From JBEPVZ01 sp041690695 (lineage in GTDB: Bacteria; Patescibacteriota; Microgenomatia; Daviesbacterales; UBA10151): a stretch of DNA of 24,436 nt. Made by a program: the position numbers and the translations under genes. The notes below the pieces were generated by a model. The model worked only from the letters and a program-made list of their open reading frames with translations. It did no database searches and was not told where the DNA came from. Location: positions 1 to 24,436 of the forward strand of contig JBEPVZ010000016.1 of the NCBI GenBank assembly GCA_041690695.1, written 5' to 3'. Shown here piece after piece: positions 1-6,710 of this stretch. Position 1 is the first letter of the stretch; each line of letters opens with the position of its first letter.

Positions 1-426
1 AGAATTTTGACTTAAGTTAAGCTCCGTTAATCCTCCGAGCTTATTCTTAAGCTCAATAATTATTTTTTGAGCATTTTTAGTCCCAAGTCTCGGAATTAAG
101 CTAAAAAAAGCGGTATCAGCATTTTGGATAGCTTGTTTAACTGAACTTACTCCTCGGTCAACAACTAGCATGGCAGTTTTTGGGCCAATCCCCGAAACGT
201 TTAAAACCATTTTAAACATACTGAGCTCCTCTAAGGTTTTAAAGCCGTATAAATCTAGGGCATCTTCTCTAACATGGGTATAGGTATAAAGATCAACTGA
301 CTCATTTTGAGCAAGACTACCATGTAACCTCGGCGGAATGGCGACTGAATAACCAACTTGACCAGCCAAAAGAATAATTGAATCAGTTAATTTAGTATGA
401 ACTTTGCCGGATAAAAAACTAATCAT
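1..426 (-). CDS. ruvA: Holliday junction DNA helicase subunit RuvA, partial
   Basis: RuvA is the junction-binding subunit of the RuvAB branch-migration complex, which loads RuvB onto Holliday junctions in the cytoplasm. Translating the minus strand from the ATG at 426 gives 142 codons with no stop before the window edge, so the C-terminal part is missing. The N-terminus (MISFLSGKVHTK, then LAGQVGYSVAIPP) is the OB-fold domain. The helix-hairpin-helix repeats follow, seen as LNVSGIGPKTAM and later IPRLGTKNAQKIIIELKNKL, which is the usual VPGIGKKTAERLIVELKDK motif. The start codon overlaps the ruvC stop as ATGA, so the two genes should be translationally coupled. Family call is near certain; ruvB is not in the window. 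Confidence 0.95.
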   Translation of the reverse strand, partial: MISFLSGKVHTKLTDSIILLAGQVGYSVAIPPRLHGSLAQNESVDLYTYTHVREDALDLYGFKTLEELSMFKMVLNVSGIGPKTAMLVVDRGVSSVKQAIQNADTAFFSLIPRLGTKNAQKIIIELKNKLGGLTELNLSQNS

Positions 427-911
427 ATTGTTTTAGCTCTTAATTTATAAGAGAAGGCGTGAGTTAATGCAATAGCTAAAGCATCAGCCGTATCGTCTTG
501 CGTAATTGGTTTAGCTAACTTTAGGATCGATTTAACCATCGATTGAATCTGTTTCTTGTCAGCCCGTCCGTAACCGGTGATGGCTTGCTTAACCTCAAGT
601 GGTGTATAAGCTGCGGTCGGAAGATTCATCTGCGAAGCGGTTAGTAAGATCGCTCCTCTGGCCTGTCCGACCGTTAAAGCTGTTTTGGAATTAGCGGCAA
701 AAAACAGTTTTTCTATAGCCATTACGTCAGGCTTGAAGCGGTCAATGAGCGAGCCTATAAATTGGTTAATTTCAACCAACCGATCAGCTTCAGGAGTGGT
801 TGCTAAAGTTGTAAAACAGCCGTATTCAACAGCCTGACTGTTGTTGCTTGATTCTTTAATAATCCCCCAGCCGACTCGAGCAATTCCGGGATCAATTCCT
901 AAGATGAGCAT
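423..911 (-). CDS. ruvC: Crossover junction endodeoxyribonuclease RuvC
   Basis: RuvC is the Holliday junction resolvase, a dimeric RNase H-fold nuclease acting after RuvAB branch migration. The 162 residues match the usual family length. The acidic metal-binding residues are visible: D7 in LILGIDPG, E67 in VMAIEKLFF, and D140 and D143 in QDDTADALAIALTHA. The start at 911 is supported by a promoter whose -10 ends 7 bases upstream, leaving essentially no leader. The gene overlaps ruvA by 4 bases (ATGA). Together they form a ruvC-ruvA unit whose promoter lies in the 3' end of the upstream ligase-like gene. Confidence 0.97.
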   Translation of the reverse strand: MLILGIDPGIARVGWGIIKESSNNSQAVEYGCFTTLATTPEADRLVEINQFIGSLIDRFKPDVMAIEKLFFAANSKTALTVGQARGAILLTASQMNLPTAAYTPLEVKQAITGYGRADKKQIQSMVKSILKLAKPITQDDTADALAIALTHAFSYKLRAKTI

Positions 912-918
912 TGGGGCT

Positions 919-947
919 AGTGTAAACTAAGTTATCGGTATTGGCAA
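919..947 (-). promoter_or_regulatory. Sigma70-type promoter of ruvC-ruvA
   Basis: On the minus strand TTGCCA (947-942) and TACACT (924-919) are separated by 17 bases. The -10 ends 7 bases before the ruvC ATG, so transcription should begin at or next to the start codon, giving a leaderless mRNA. The -35 lies inside the 3' end of the upstream membrane-protein gene. Confidence 0.7.
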
Positions 948-2014
948 ATTAGCCACCAAAAAGCAATTAAGATACATACACTAACTGGATTAAATGATAA
1001 AACAGTCAAAAGTCCCAACATCATAGTCAGTTGAATAATACTTTGCCTTTTAATTAAATCTTGAAAGACATTAAAAAGCAGATAACAAAACAGTCCTAAG
1101 CCAATTAGACCTCCTTCAACCCAGAAATCTAAGAAGATGTTGTGTGAGCTATCAACGTATTGATATTGAATATTATTGCCAAGTCTAAGCGACGTCTGGT
1201 GAAGGGATTGCTCAATATTGCCAAACCCGTGGCCGAGCAAAGGTTGTTCAAAACCAGAAGCTAAGGCAGTTTGCCAAACTTCAGCCCGGCTTTCATAAAT
1301 TAATTTTGGGGCAGCAAATGGGAGTATTAAGCTAGTCGCGAGGAGGAGAAGGGCGAATAAAGCCGCGAAAAGATAGGATCTTATAAACTTTTGAGATAAG
1401 ATCATAAACATAAATTGGATCATAAAAGCAATTAGGGCTGAACGTGAACCTGAAAATAAAATAATCGTGATTGTAATTAATAATCCCACTAGCCGAGTCA
1501 GTCTTTTCCGTGGAACTTTTAGGAATACCAGCGGCCAAAGATAAATCACGACCCCAGCTAAAGAGTTCGGCTCACCTAGCGATCCGATAATTCGACCCTC
1601 CCCATTTCCCCCGACCAACCAAGCTAAGAGCGCCAGTAACCCAAATAAGCTCAAAGTTAGCCATCTAAAGCGTTTGGGTAGCGGAATTGCGCCACTGATT
1701 AAACTAAATGCTAAAAGATTCCAGAGCAAAAAAGTTCCTTGTAGTCGGAAAGCGTTCCCCAAAAAAGTAGTTGTGCCTGGAAATAAAACTAAATCAATTA
1801 AACTTAATAAAAAGATCCCCAGGATCGTTAAAACCTGTTTCTTGGGTAAAACTTTAAGAATGTCTTTGGTATTTGGTAGAAAATAACTAATAATTAAAGC
1901 TTCAATCAAAATCTCAGCAATCAACACCTTAGGGGTCTCAAATAAAATTGGCCCAAATGGCCAAAAAATCACAGGTAGTACAAATAACAAAAAGAAGATA
2001 ATTATTTCAGGCAT
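932..2014 (-). CDS. O-antigen ligase / Wzy-polymerase family membrane protein
   Basis: This 360-residue polytopic membrane protein has about ten hydrophobic segments. The signature is the large extracytoplasmic loop and the segment after it: an RAEVWQTAL..GHGFGNIEQSL motif followed by DSSHNIFLDFWVEGGLIGLGLF, the conserved His/Asn-containing Wzy_C (PF04932) pattern. Family members transfer or polymerise lipid-linked glycans on the outer face of the cytoplasmic membrane. A CPR cell is thought to lack LPS, so the likely substrate is an S-layer, protein or cell-surface glycan, but this is inference. It begins 17 bases after the stop of the frameshifted upstream gene and is probably co-transcribed with it. 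A weak internal -10 (TATCAT, 2029-2024) is also present. Exact substrate unknown. Confidence 0.8.
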   Translation of the reverse strand: MPEIIIFFLLFVLPVIFWPFGPILFETPKVLIAEILIEALIISYFLPNTKDILKVLPKKQVLTILGIFLLSLIDLVLFPGTTTFLGNAFRLQGTFLLWNLLAFSLISGAIPLPKRFRWLTLSLFGLLALLAWLVGGNGEGRIIGSLGEPNSLAGVVIYLWPLVFLKVPRKRLTRLVGLLITITIILFSGSRSALIAFMIQFMFMILSQKFIRSYLFAALFALLLLATSLILPFAAPKLIYESRAEVWQTALASGFEQPLLGHGFGNIEQSLHQTSLRLGNNIQYQYVDSSHNIFLDFWVEGGLIGLGLFCYLLFNVFQDLIKRQSIIQLTMMLGLLTVLSFNPVSVCILIAFWWLICQYR

Positions 2015-2031
2015 GTCGCCTTAATGATAAC

Positions 2032-2429
2032 TTAAAGAACGATACCGAGGAAGTTTGCAGATAAAACGTTTTGATTTAAGTTAATACTTAAGACATGGGG
2101 TAGGAATAAAATATTTTTAACTCCTGCGATCCAAACATTATATTGACCTTCATTTAAGGATAAATTGTAATTACCAGTGGTATTTGTTTTAGCAGAATAT
2201 AATTTACCAGTTTTAGTGTCCTGAGCAATAACTACTACCCCATTGGCTGGTTTTACCACTGACCAAATCTAAAAGTAACTTTTCCACCTAAGTTATGAAT
2301 AACTGAAGTGATTGGACTGGTAATTGGAACAATTGAGTTTGTAGAAGCTTTAACAACGCCAATTTGGGAAACCAAAGAGGTTCCACAGATGACTGAAAAA
2401 GCTATTAAACTAATAAGTTTTAATTTCAC
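2032..2429 (-). pseudogene. Exported carboxypeptidase-regulatory-like domain protein, frameshifted
   Basis: Two pieces form one protein. Starting at GTG 2429 the minus strand reads a basic N-terminus and a hydrophobic signal segment (VKLKLISLIAFSVIC), then a linker and IHNLGGKVTFRFGQW before a TAA at 2255-2253. In the -1 frame it continues VKPANGVVVIAQDTKTG, then TNTTGNYNLSLNEGQYNVWIAG, ending at 2032. Joined after W58 this gives about 132 residues matching the CarboxypepD_reg beta-sandwich pattern (GxV...GxxV, then TGxYxL, then GxYxV). One extra G in TGGTAAAA would restore the frame. The cause could be a true deletion or an assembly error in a G-run. It sits under a strong divergent promoter opposite the ATP synthase operon. 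Confidence 0.75.
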
Positions 2430-2453
2430 AAGTGTGAACTATACCCTATAGTT
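2425..2453. promoter_or_regulatory. Two adjacent inverted repeats at the divergent promoter (candidate operators)
   Basis: TTCACA-AG-TGTGAA (2425-2438) covers the predicted transcription start and GTG codon of the minus gene. AACTATA-CCC-TATAGTT (2437-2453) covers its -10 and part of the spacer. Both are perfect palindromes with short centres, as expected of operators for dimeric repressors. No regulator gene is adjacent, so the assignment is by position only. Confidence 0.45.
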
Positions 2454-2466
2454 GTGGCATTGTCAA
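2438..2466 (-). promoter_or_regulatory. Strong sigma70-type promoter of the frameshifted exported gene
   Basis: On the minus strand TTGACA (2466-2461) and TATAGT (2443-2438) are separated by exactly 17 bases. The -10 ends 8 bases before the GTG start at 2429, so the transcript should be leaderless. Its -35 is the reverse complement of the -35 of the atp promoter on the other strand. Confidence 0.8.
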
Positions 2467-2488
2467 CCCTGGAGATTTAGGTTACAAT
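2460..2488 (+). promoter_or_regulatory. Sigma70-type promoter of the atp operon
   Basis: TTGTCA (2460-2465) and TACAAT (2483-2488) are separated by 17 bases. The -10 ends 15 bases before the atpB ATG, predicting a leader of about 8 bases without a Shine-Dalgarno sequence. Confidence 0.75.
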
Positions 2489-2503
2489 AAATGCCATTAA
2501 ATT

Positions 2504-3220
2504 ATGAATAGCCCAATTGTTCTATCTGGTGAAAAGCTCGGTCAACTCGGTCCTTTACCGATTACCAACTCATTACTCGTCACTTGGCTGGCGATGATCG
2601 TTTTGGTGGTTATCAGCGTCTTAACAACCCGTAAGCTAAAATTAGTACCATCCGGTTTACAAAATGTTGTCGAACTTGTGATCGAAACAGGCTACAACAT
2701 GGTCGAAGATTTGGCTCATGCTGATAAAGCCAAAGTTTTCTTCCCAATTGTGATGACCTTTTTCCTATTTATTCTAACTGGCAACTTTTTAGGCTTACTA
2801 CCCGGTTTTGGGACTATTGAATTTAATCATGTCCCACTTTTTCGTTCTCTTAACGCTGATTTAAATACCACTTTAGGTCTAGCTTTGTTATCTGTTGTGG
2901 TTACACACGCTTTAGCTATCCGTTATGTCGGGATTAAAGCTTATTTGCAGCGTTGGTTCTCTTTAAATCCGTTATTTTTGTTTGTCGGTCTTTTAGAAAT
3001 AGTTTCTGAGTTTACCAAAATCGTGTCTTTATCTTTCCGGTTATTTGGAAATATCTTTGCTGGTGAAGTCTTACTTGGGACGATCTCAAGCTTTTTTGCT
3101 TTCGTATTACCACTCCCCTTTTATTTCCTGGAAATAATCGTGGCTTTAGTTCAAGCAGCAGTCTTCGCTATGTTAACGTTGACATTTATGGTATTATTGT
3201 CCGAGAAAGCAGAACATTAA
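2504..3220 (+). CDS. atpB: F-type ATP synthase subunit a
   Basis: Subunit a is the membrane stator of Fo and holds the two proton half-channels next to the c-ring. The 238 residues contain about five to six hydrophobic helices and the diagnostic SFRLFGNIFAGEVLLG motif with the essential arginine R179 (E. coli aR210). NFLGLLPG around residues 94-101 is also typical. It is the first gene of the operon, with a very short untranslated leader and no visible ribosome binding site. It is followed after 9 bases by the c subunit. No atpI-like gene precedes it. Confidence 0.98.
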   Translation: MNSPIVLSGEKLGQLGPLPITNSLLVTWLAMIVLVVISVLTTRKLKLVPSGLQNVVELVIETGYNMVEDLAHADKAKVFFPIVMTFFLFILTGNFLGLLPGFGTIEFNHVPLFRSLNADLNTTLGLALLSVVVTHALAIRYVGIKAYLQRWFSLNPLFLFVGLLEIVSEFTKIVSLSFRLFGNIFAGEVLLGTISSFFAFVLPLPFYFLEIIVALVQAAVFAMLTLTFMVLLSEKAEH

Positions 3221-3229
3221 ACAAAATAA

Positions 3230-3442
3230 ATGGAAAACTTACACGGATTACCAGCAGCATTATCAATCGGACTTGGCGCTATCGGGCCTGGTATTGGTAT
3301 CGGTTTAATTGGAGCTAAAGCCGTTGAAGCGATTGGCAGAAATCCAGATGCTCAAAGCAAAATCTTGCCTATCATGTTACTCGGCATGGCTTTCACCGAA
3401 GCTATTGCCATTTACGCTTTGGTGATTGCGTTTATCGGTTAA
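3230..3442 (+). CDS. atpE: F-type ATP synthase subunit c
   Basis: This 70-residue double-hairpin proteolipid forms the rotating c-ring. Helix 1 carries the glycine-rich GAIGPGIGIGLIG stretch, the polar loop is GRNPD (36-40), and helix 2 carries the ion-binding carboxylate E57 in AFTEAIAIYAL. Compared with sodium-type rings such as Ilyobacter tartaricus, the Gln of helix 1 is I24 here and the Ser after the Glu is A58. The sodium ligands are therefore absent and proton coupling is inferred. The N-terminus is short. It lies between atpB (9-base gap) and atpF (16-base gap). Confidence 0.98.
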   Translation: MENLHGLPAALSIGLGAIGPGIGIGLIGAKAVEAIGRNPDAQSKILPIMLLGMAFTEAIAIYALVIAFIG

Positions 3443-3458
3443 TACTCAATAGAAACAG

Positions 3459-3950
3459 ATGAATTTTTTAAGTAATTTTGGAGTACAAGGGGTACTCTTA
3501 GCGGCTCAAATAGTTAACTTTTTAATCTTGCTCTTTATCTTGAAGAGATTTCTTTACAAACCTGTTTTAAAAGTCTTAGCTGATCGTAAATCAAAAATTG
3601 CTTTAAGTTTAAAGCAGGCTGAGGATATCGAAATCAGACTTAAAAAGATTGAAGACGAACGCGAAGCTAAAATTAGTGAAGCCGCTACTGAAGCTCAACA
3701 AATTATTAATGACGCCACCTCTACTGCTGAAAAGATTATTGAAGATGCCCATACTAAGGCTCAAAAGGACATTACCAGTTTAGTTTCCCAAGCCGAAGAT
3801 TCCATTAGCCAAGAGCGAGCTAAGATGTATCAGCAAATTCGCCAAGAACTCGCAAACCTAGTTACAGAAGCTCTTCGGAAAGTTACTCCTCACGTTTTAA
3901 CCGAGAAAGACCAAGCCGAAATCCGCAAAACGAGTTTAAAAGAGATTTAA
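3459..3950 (+). CDS. atpF: F-type ATP synthase subunit b
   Basis: Subunit b is the peripheral stalk linking Fo to F1. The 163-residue protein has one N-terminal transmembrane helix (about residues 10-30, AAQIVNFLILLFILKRFLYKPV). A long charged, Ala-rich helix follows, about residues 38-145, typical of the dimeric right-handed coiled coil. There is a single b gene rather than a b/b' pair, so a homodimer is expected. It is followed one base later by the delta gene, and translational coupling is likely. Confidence 0.95.
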   Translation: MNFLSNFGVQGVLLAAQIVNFLILLFILKRFLYKPVLKVLADRKSKIALSLKQAEDIEIRLKKIEDEREAKISEAATEAQQIINDATSTAEKIIEDAHTKAQKDITSLVSQAEDSISQERAKMYQQIRQELANLVTEALRKVTPHVLTEKDQAEIRKTSLKEI

Positions 3951-3951
3951 G

Positions 3952-4350
3952 ATGTTAAGAAACAAGAGACAAGATACAAAAGTTATTAATGCCGCAATTA
4001 AAGCCAGTTTTAAAGGACTTGAGATTAATCAGTCAGAGGTTAAAAGGATTGTTAAATTGTTAAACGGTTATCCGAAAGCCCGGGCAATTCAGATGTTAAA
4101 TCTATATTTAAAAAGACTTAAAAATGTTTTAGATCAAACACACCTTACTATTGAGTCCTCCACCAAACTTAGTCAGGGTGAGTTAAAATTAATTACCGAT
4201 AAGATTAAAACTAAGCAACCAGTCACAGAGATTGATTATCAAGTTAACCCTAGCTTAATTGGGGGTTTTAAGGTTAAAATTGGTGACAAATTGATTGATT
4301 CAAGCGTCAATCGCCAGATTACGGAAATAGGAGAAGCAATTTATGGCTAA
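3952..4350 (+). CDS. atpH: F-type ATP synthase subunit delta, short form
   Basis: Delta caps F1 and joins it to the b stalk. Identification rests on position between b and alpha and on the C-terminal pattern NPSLIGGFKVKIGDKLIDSSVNRQI, which matches the conserved LIGGxxxxIGDxxxDxSxxxxL end of delta. At 132 residues it is well below the usual 175-180. The loss is in the N-terminal six-helix bundle that binds the alpha N-termini, where only a reduced helical region remains. It overlaps atpA by 8 bases, and the atpA Shine-Dalgarno (AGGAG) lies inside its 3' end. Confidence 0.9.
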   Translation: MLRNKRQDTKVINAAIKASFKGLEINQSEVKRIVKLLNGYPKARAIQMLNLYLKRLKNVLDQTHLTIESSTKLSQGELKLITDKIKTKQPVTEIDYQVNPSLIGGFKVKIGDKLIDSSVNRQITEIGEAIYG

Positions 4351-5860
4351 TGTAGTAACAGATATTGAAAATCAGATTAAAAATTTAAAGACTAAAGCTG
4401 CTCGGGAAAATGTCGGTACTGTCACCGAAGTTGGTGATGGAATTGCTCGAATTGAAGGTCTGTCTGAAGTCGGTTCATCCGAGTTAGTTGAATTCCCAAA
4501 TAAGATCTTTGGACTGGCTTTAAATCTTGAGCAATATAACGTTGGAGCGGTTATCTTAGGTGATTTTACCCATATTAAAGAAGGTGACACCGTTCGAGCG
4601 ACTGGCAATGTTCTAAAAATTCCAACTGGACCTGAACTTTTAGGTCGGGTCATTGATCCGTTAGGAAATCCGCTTGATGGTAAAGGTCCAATTAAAACAA
4701 AACAGTCTTATCCTGTTGAAAAGATTGCTCCCGGTGTTATTACCCGTCAAGTTATTAATACCCCGCTTCAAACCGGTATTAAAGCGATCGATGCCATGAT
4801 TCCGATTGGCCGTGGCCAAAGAGAGTTAATTATTGGTGATCGTAATACGGGTAAAACGACGATTGCCATCGATACGATTATTAATCAAACCGATGTGACC
4901 TGTATTTATGTAGCGATTGGTCAAAAAACTTCTAAAGTTGCACAATTAATCGCTAAACTTGAAGAAAAAGACGCCCTAAAACACACCATCGTTGTTTTAG
5001 CTTCAGCTTCTGATCAAGCTTCACTCCAATATTTAGCTCCTTATACCGGCTGTACTATTGGGGAGTATTTTATGGATCAAGGCCAAGATGCCTTGGTTAT
5101 TTATGACGATTTATCAAAACATGCGGTCGCTTATCGTCAGATGTCCTTATTACTTCGTCGTCCATCTGGTCGTGAAGCTTATCCAGGAGATGTTTTCTAT
5201 CTTCACTCCCGATTGCTTGAGCGAGCTGGTCGATTAAATAAAGATTTTGGTGGAGGCTCATTAACCGCTTTGCCAATTATTGAAACTCAAGCTAATGACG
5301 TTGCCGCTTATATTCCAACTAACGTCATCTCAATTACCGATGGTCAGATCTATCTTGAATCGGATTTATTTTACGCTGGAACTAGACCAGCTATTAATAT
5401 CGGTTTATCCGTTACCCGGGTTGGCTCAGCCGCTCAAACTAAAGCCATGAAAACCGTGGCTGGTCGACTCAAATTTGATCTAGCTCAATTCCGAGAACTC
5501 CAAGCTTTTGCTCAATTTAGCTCAGATTTAGATGAAGGAACTCGTTCTCAAATCGAACGTGGTCGAAGAATTACTGAAGTTCTAAAACAATCTCCTTACT
5601 CGCCTGTCCCAGTCGAAGAGCAAGTTATTATCGTTTGGGCTGCTAGTAAAGGTCATCTCGATAAGATTACTCTCGAGCAAGTTCGCGAATTTGAAGATAA
5701 ATATTTGCAGCATCTTCGTGCCAAAGGTAAAAAAATCTTAGAGAATGTTAAGGTTGAAGAAGTCTTGAGTGAGACTGATGAAAAAGCTTTAGAAAAGCTA
5801 ACCGACGAGTTTGTGAAGACTTTTAATCATAGCCTGGGAAAGGTTAAGAAAAATGCCTAG
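4343..5860 (+). CDS. atpA: F-type ATP synthase subunit alpha
   Basis: Alpha is the non-catalytic nucleotide-binding subunit of the F1 hexamer. The length of 505 residues is standard. The Walker A is GDRNTGKT (165-172), with Asn in place of the common Gln, and ALVIYDDLSKHA is the Walker B region. GLSVTRVGSAAQ carries the arginine finger that reaches into the beta catalytic site. An AGGAG ribosome binding site about 10 bases upstream supports the ATG at 4343. It overlaps atpH and atpG by 8 bases each, so the operon is fully coupled here. Confidence 0.99.
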   Translation: MANVVTDIENQIKNLKTKAARENVGTVTEVGDGIARIEGLSEVGSSELVEFPNKIFGLALNLEQYNVGAVILGDFTHIKEGDTVRATGNVLKIPTGPELLGRVIDPLGNPLDGKGPIKTKQSYPVEKIAPGVITRQVINTPLQTGIKAIDAMIPIGRGQRELIIGDRNTGKTTIAIDTIINQTDVTCIYVAIGQKTSKVAQLIAKLEEKDALKHTIVVLASASDQASLQYLAPYTGCTIGEYFMDQGQDALVIYDDLSKHAVAYRQMSLLLRRPSGREAYPGDVFYLHSRLLERAGRLNKDFGGGSLTALPIIETQANDVAAYIPTNVISITDGQIYLESDLFYAGTRPAINIGLSVTRVGSAAQTKAMKTVAGRLKFDLAQFRELQAFAQFSSDLDEGTRSQIERGRRITEVLKQSPYSPVPVEEQVIIVWAASKGHLDKITLEQVREFEDKYLQHLRAKGKKILENVKVEEVLSETDEKALEKLTDEFVKTFNHSLGKVKKNA

Positions 5861-6710
5861 TACTCGTGAACTCCGCCGTCGCATTAAATCAGTTCAAAAC
5901 ACCTCTCAAATTACTAAAGCCATGCAGATGATTGCTGCCAATAGGATGCGTAAAGCTCAAAGCCAAGCTATGGCTGGACGGCCATATAACGAGACGCTAA
6001 CTTCACTTTTAAGTAATTTACTTTCAAAAGTTGAATCTGATAGCCATCCTCTTTTAACTCCGAACGACAGTAAAACTAGTGGAGTTTTAGTTTTAACAAC
6101 TGATAAAAGTTTATGTGGAGCACTTAATACCAATGTTTTTAGAACACTCGCTCCATTTATTAAAACTAAATCTGATTTAAAGTTTTATACGGTTGGCAAA
6201 AAAGGTCGTGAGTTCATTGCTCGAACCAGACTTAAACTTGAAGCTGATTTTGAGAATACGGATGTTGTTCAATTCAAATCGGTCCGGGTTATTGCTAGGT
6301 TATTAACAGAAGATTACTTGGCAGGTAAACTAGGTGAAGTTTATCTGGCTTTCCCTCATTTTGAATCAACTTTAAAACAGGTCCCGACCTTAATAAAACT
6401 ACTGCCTGCGGTTATTGAAAAAACTGACAAATCAACCAAGACCCCGGAGAACGATTTATTCTTGTTTGAACCCAATGCGAAGCTTTTACTCGATCAAGTT
6501 TTAAATCACTTTATTGAATCTCAGATCTATCAAGCTCTTTTAGAAACTAAAGCTTCAGAGTTTTCTGCTCGGATGATTGCCATGAAAAACGCTACCGATA
6601 ATGCGAAAGAACTAGTCACTGACTTAAAATTAACTTATAATCAAACACGCCAGAATTCTATTACCGCTGAACTTCTGGAAATTTCGTCCGCCGGAGCGGC
6701 ATTACAATGA
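5853..6710 (+). CDS. atpG: F-type ATP synthase subunit gamma
   Basis: Gamma is the central rotor shaft. The 285-residue protein begins with the conserved coiled-coil helix (STRELRRRIKSVQNTSQITKAMQMIAANRMRKAQ region, residues 3-36). It ends with the matching C-terminal helix (MKNATDNAKELV..YNQTRQNSITAELLEISSAGAAL). Both helices are needed for rotation inside the alpha-beta hexamer. The start overlaps atpA by 8 bases and the TGA stop overlaps the atpD ATG (ATGA). Normal length, no visible defects. Confidence 0.98.
   Translation: MPSTRELRRRIKSVQNTSQITKAMQMIAANRMRKAQSQAMAGRPYNETLTSLLSNLLSKVESDSHPLLTPNDSKTSGVLVLTTDKSLCGALNTNVFRTLAPFIKTKSDLKFYTVGKKGREFIARTRLKLEADFENTDVVQFKSVRVIARLLTEDYLAGKLGEVYLAFPHFESTLKQVPTLIKLLPAVIEKTDKSTKTPENDLFLFEPNAKLLLDQVLNHFIESQIYQALLETKASEFSARMIAMKNATDNAKELVTDLKLTYNQTRQNSITAELLEISSAGAALQ

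Noticed and set aside
423..425. Alternative genetic code with TGA as glycine, as in some CPR lineages
   Set aside because: TGA ends ruvC, atpG and rluB at expected lengths, and conserved glycines are not encoded by TGA in the genes read.
2032..2259. An independent 75-residue gene starting at GTG 2259
   Set aside because: The predicted domain is continuous with the upstream 58 codons in the neighbouring frame, and there is no ribosome binding site or promoter for this start.
2253..2261. Programmed -1 frameshifting at the split gene
   Set aside because: The CAG TGG TAA context lacks an X-XXY-YYZ slippery heptamer, and I see no clear downstream structure. A one-base deletion or sequencing error is simpler.
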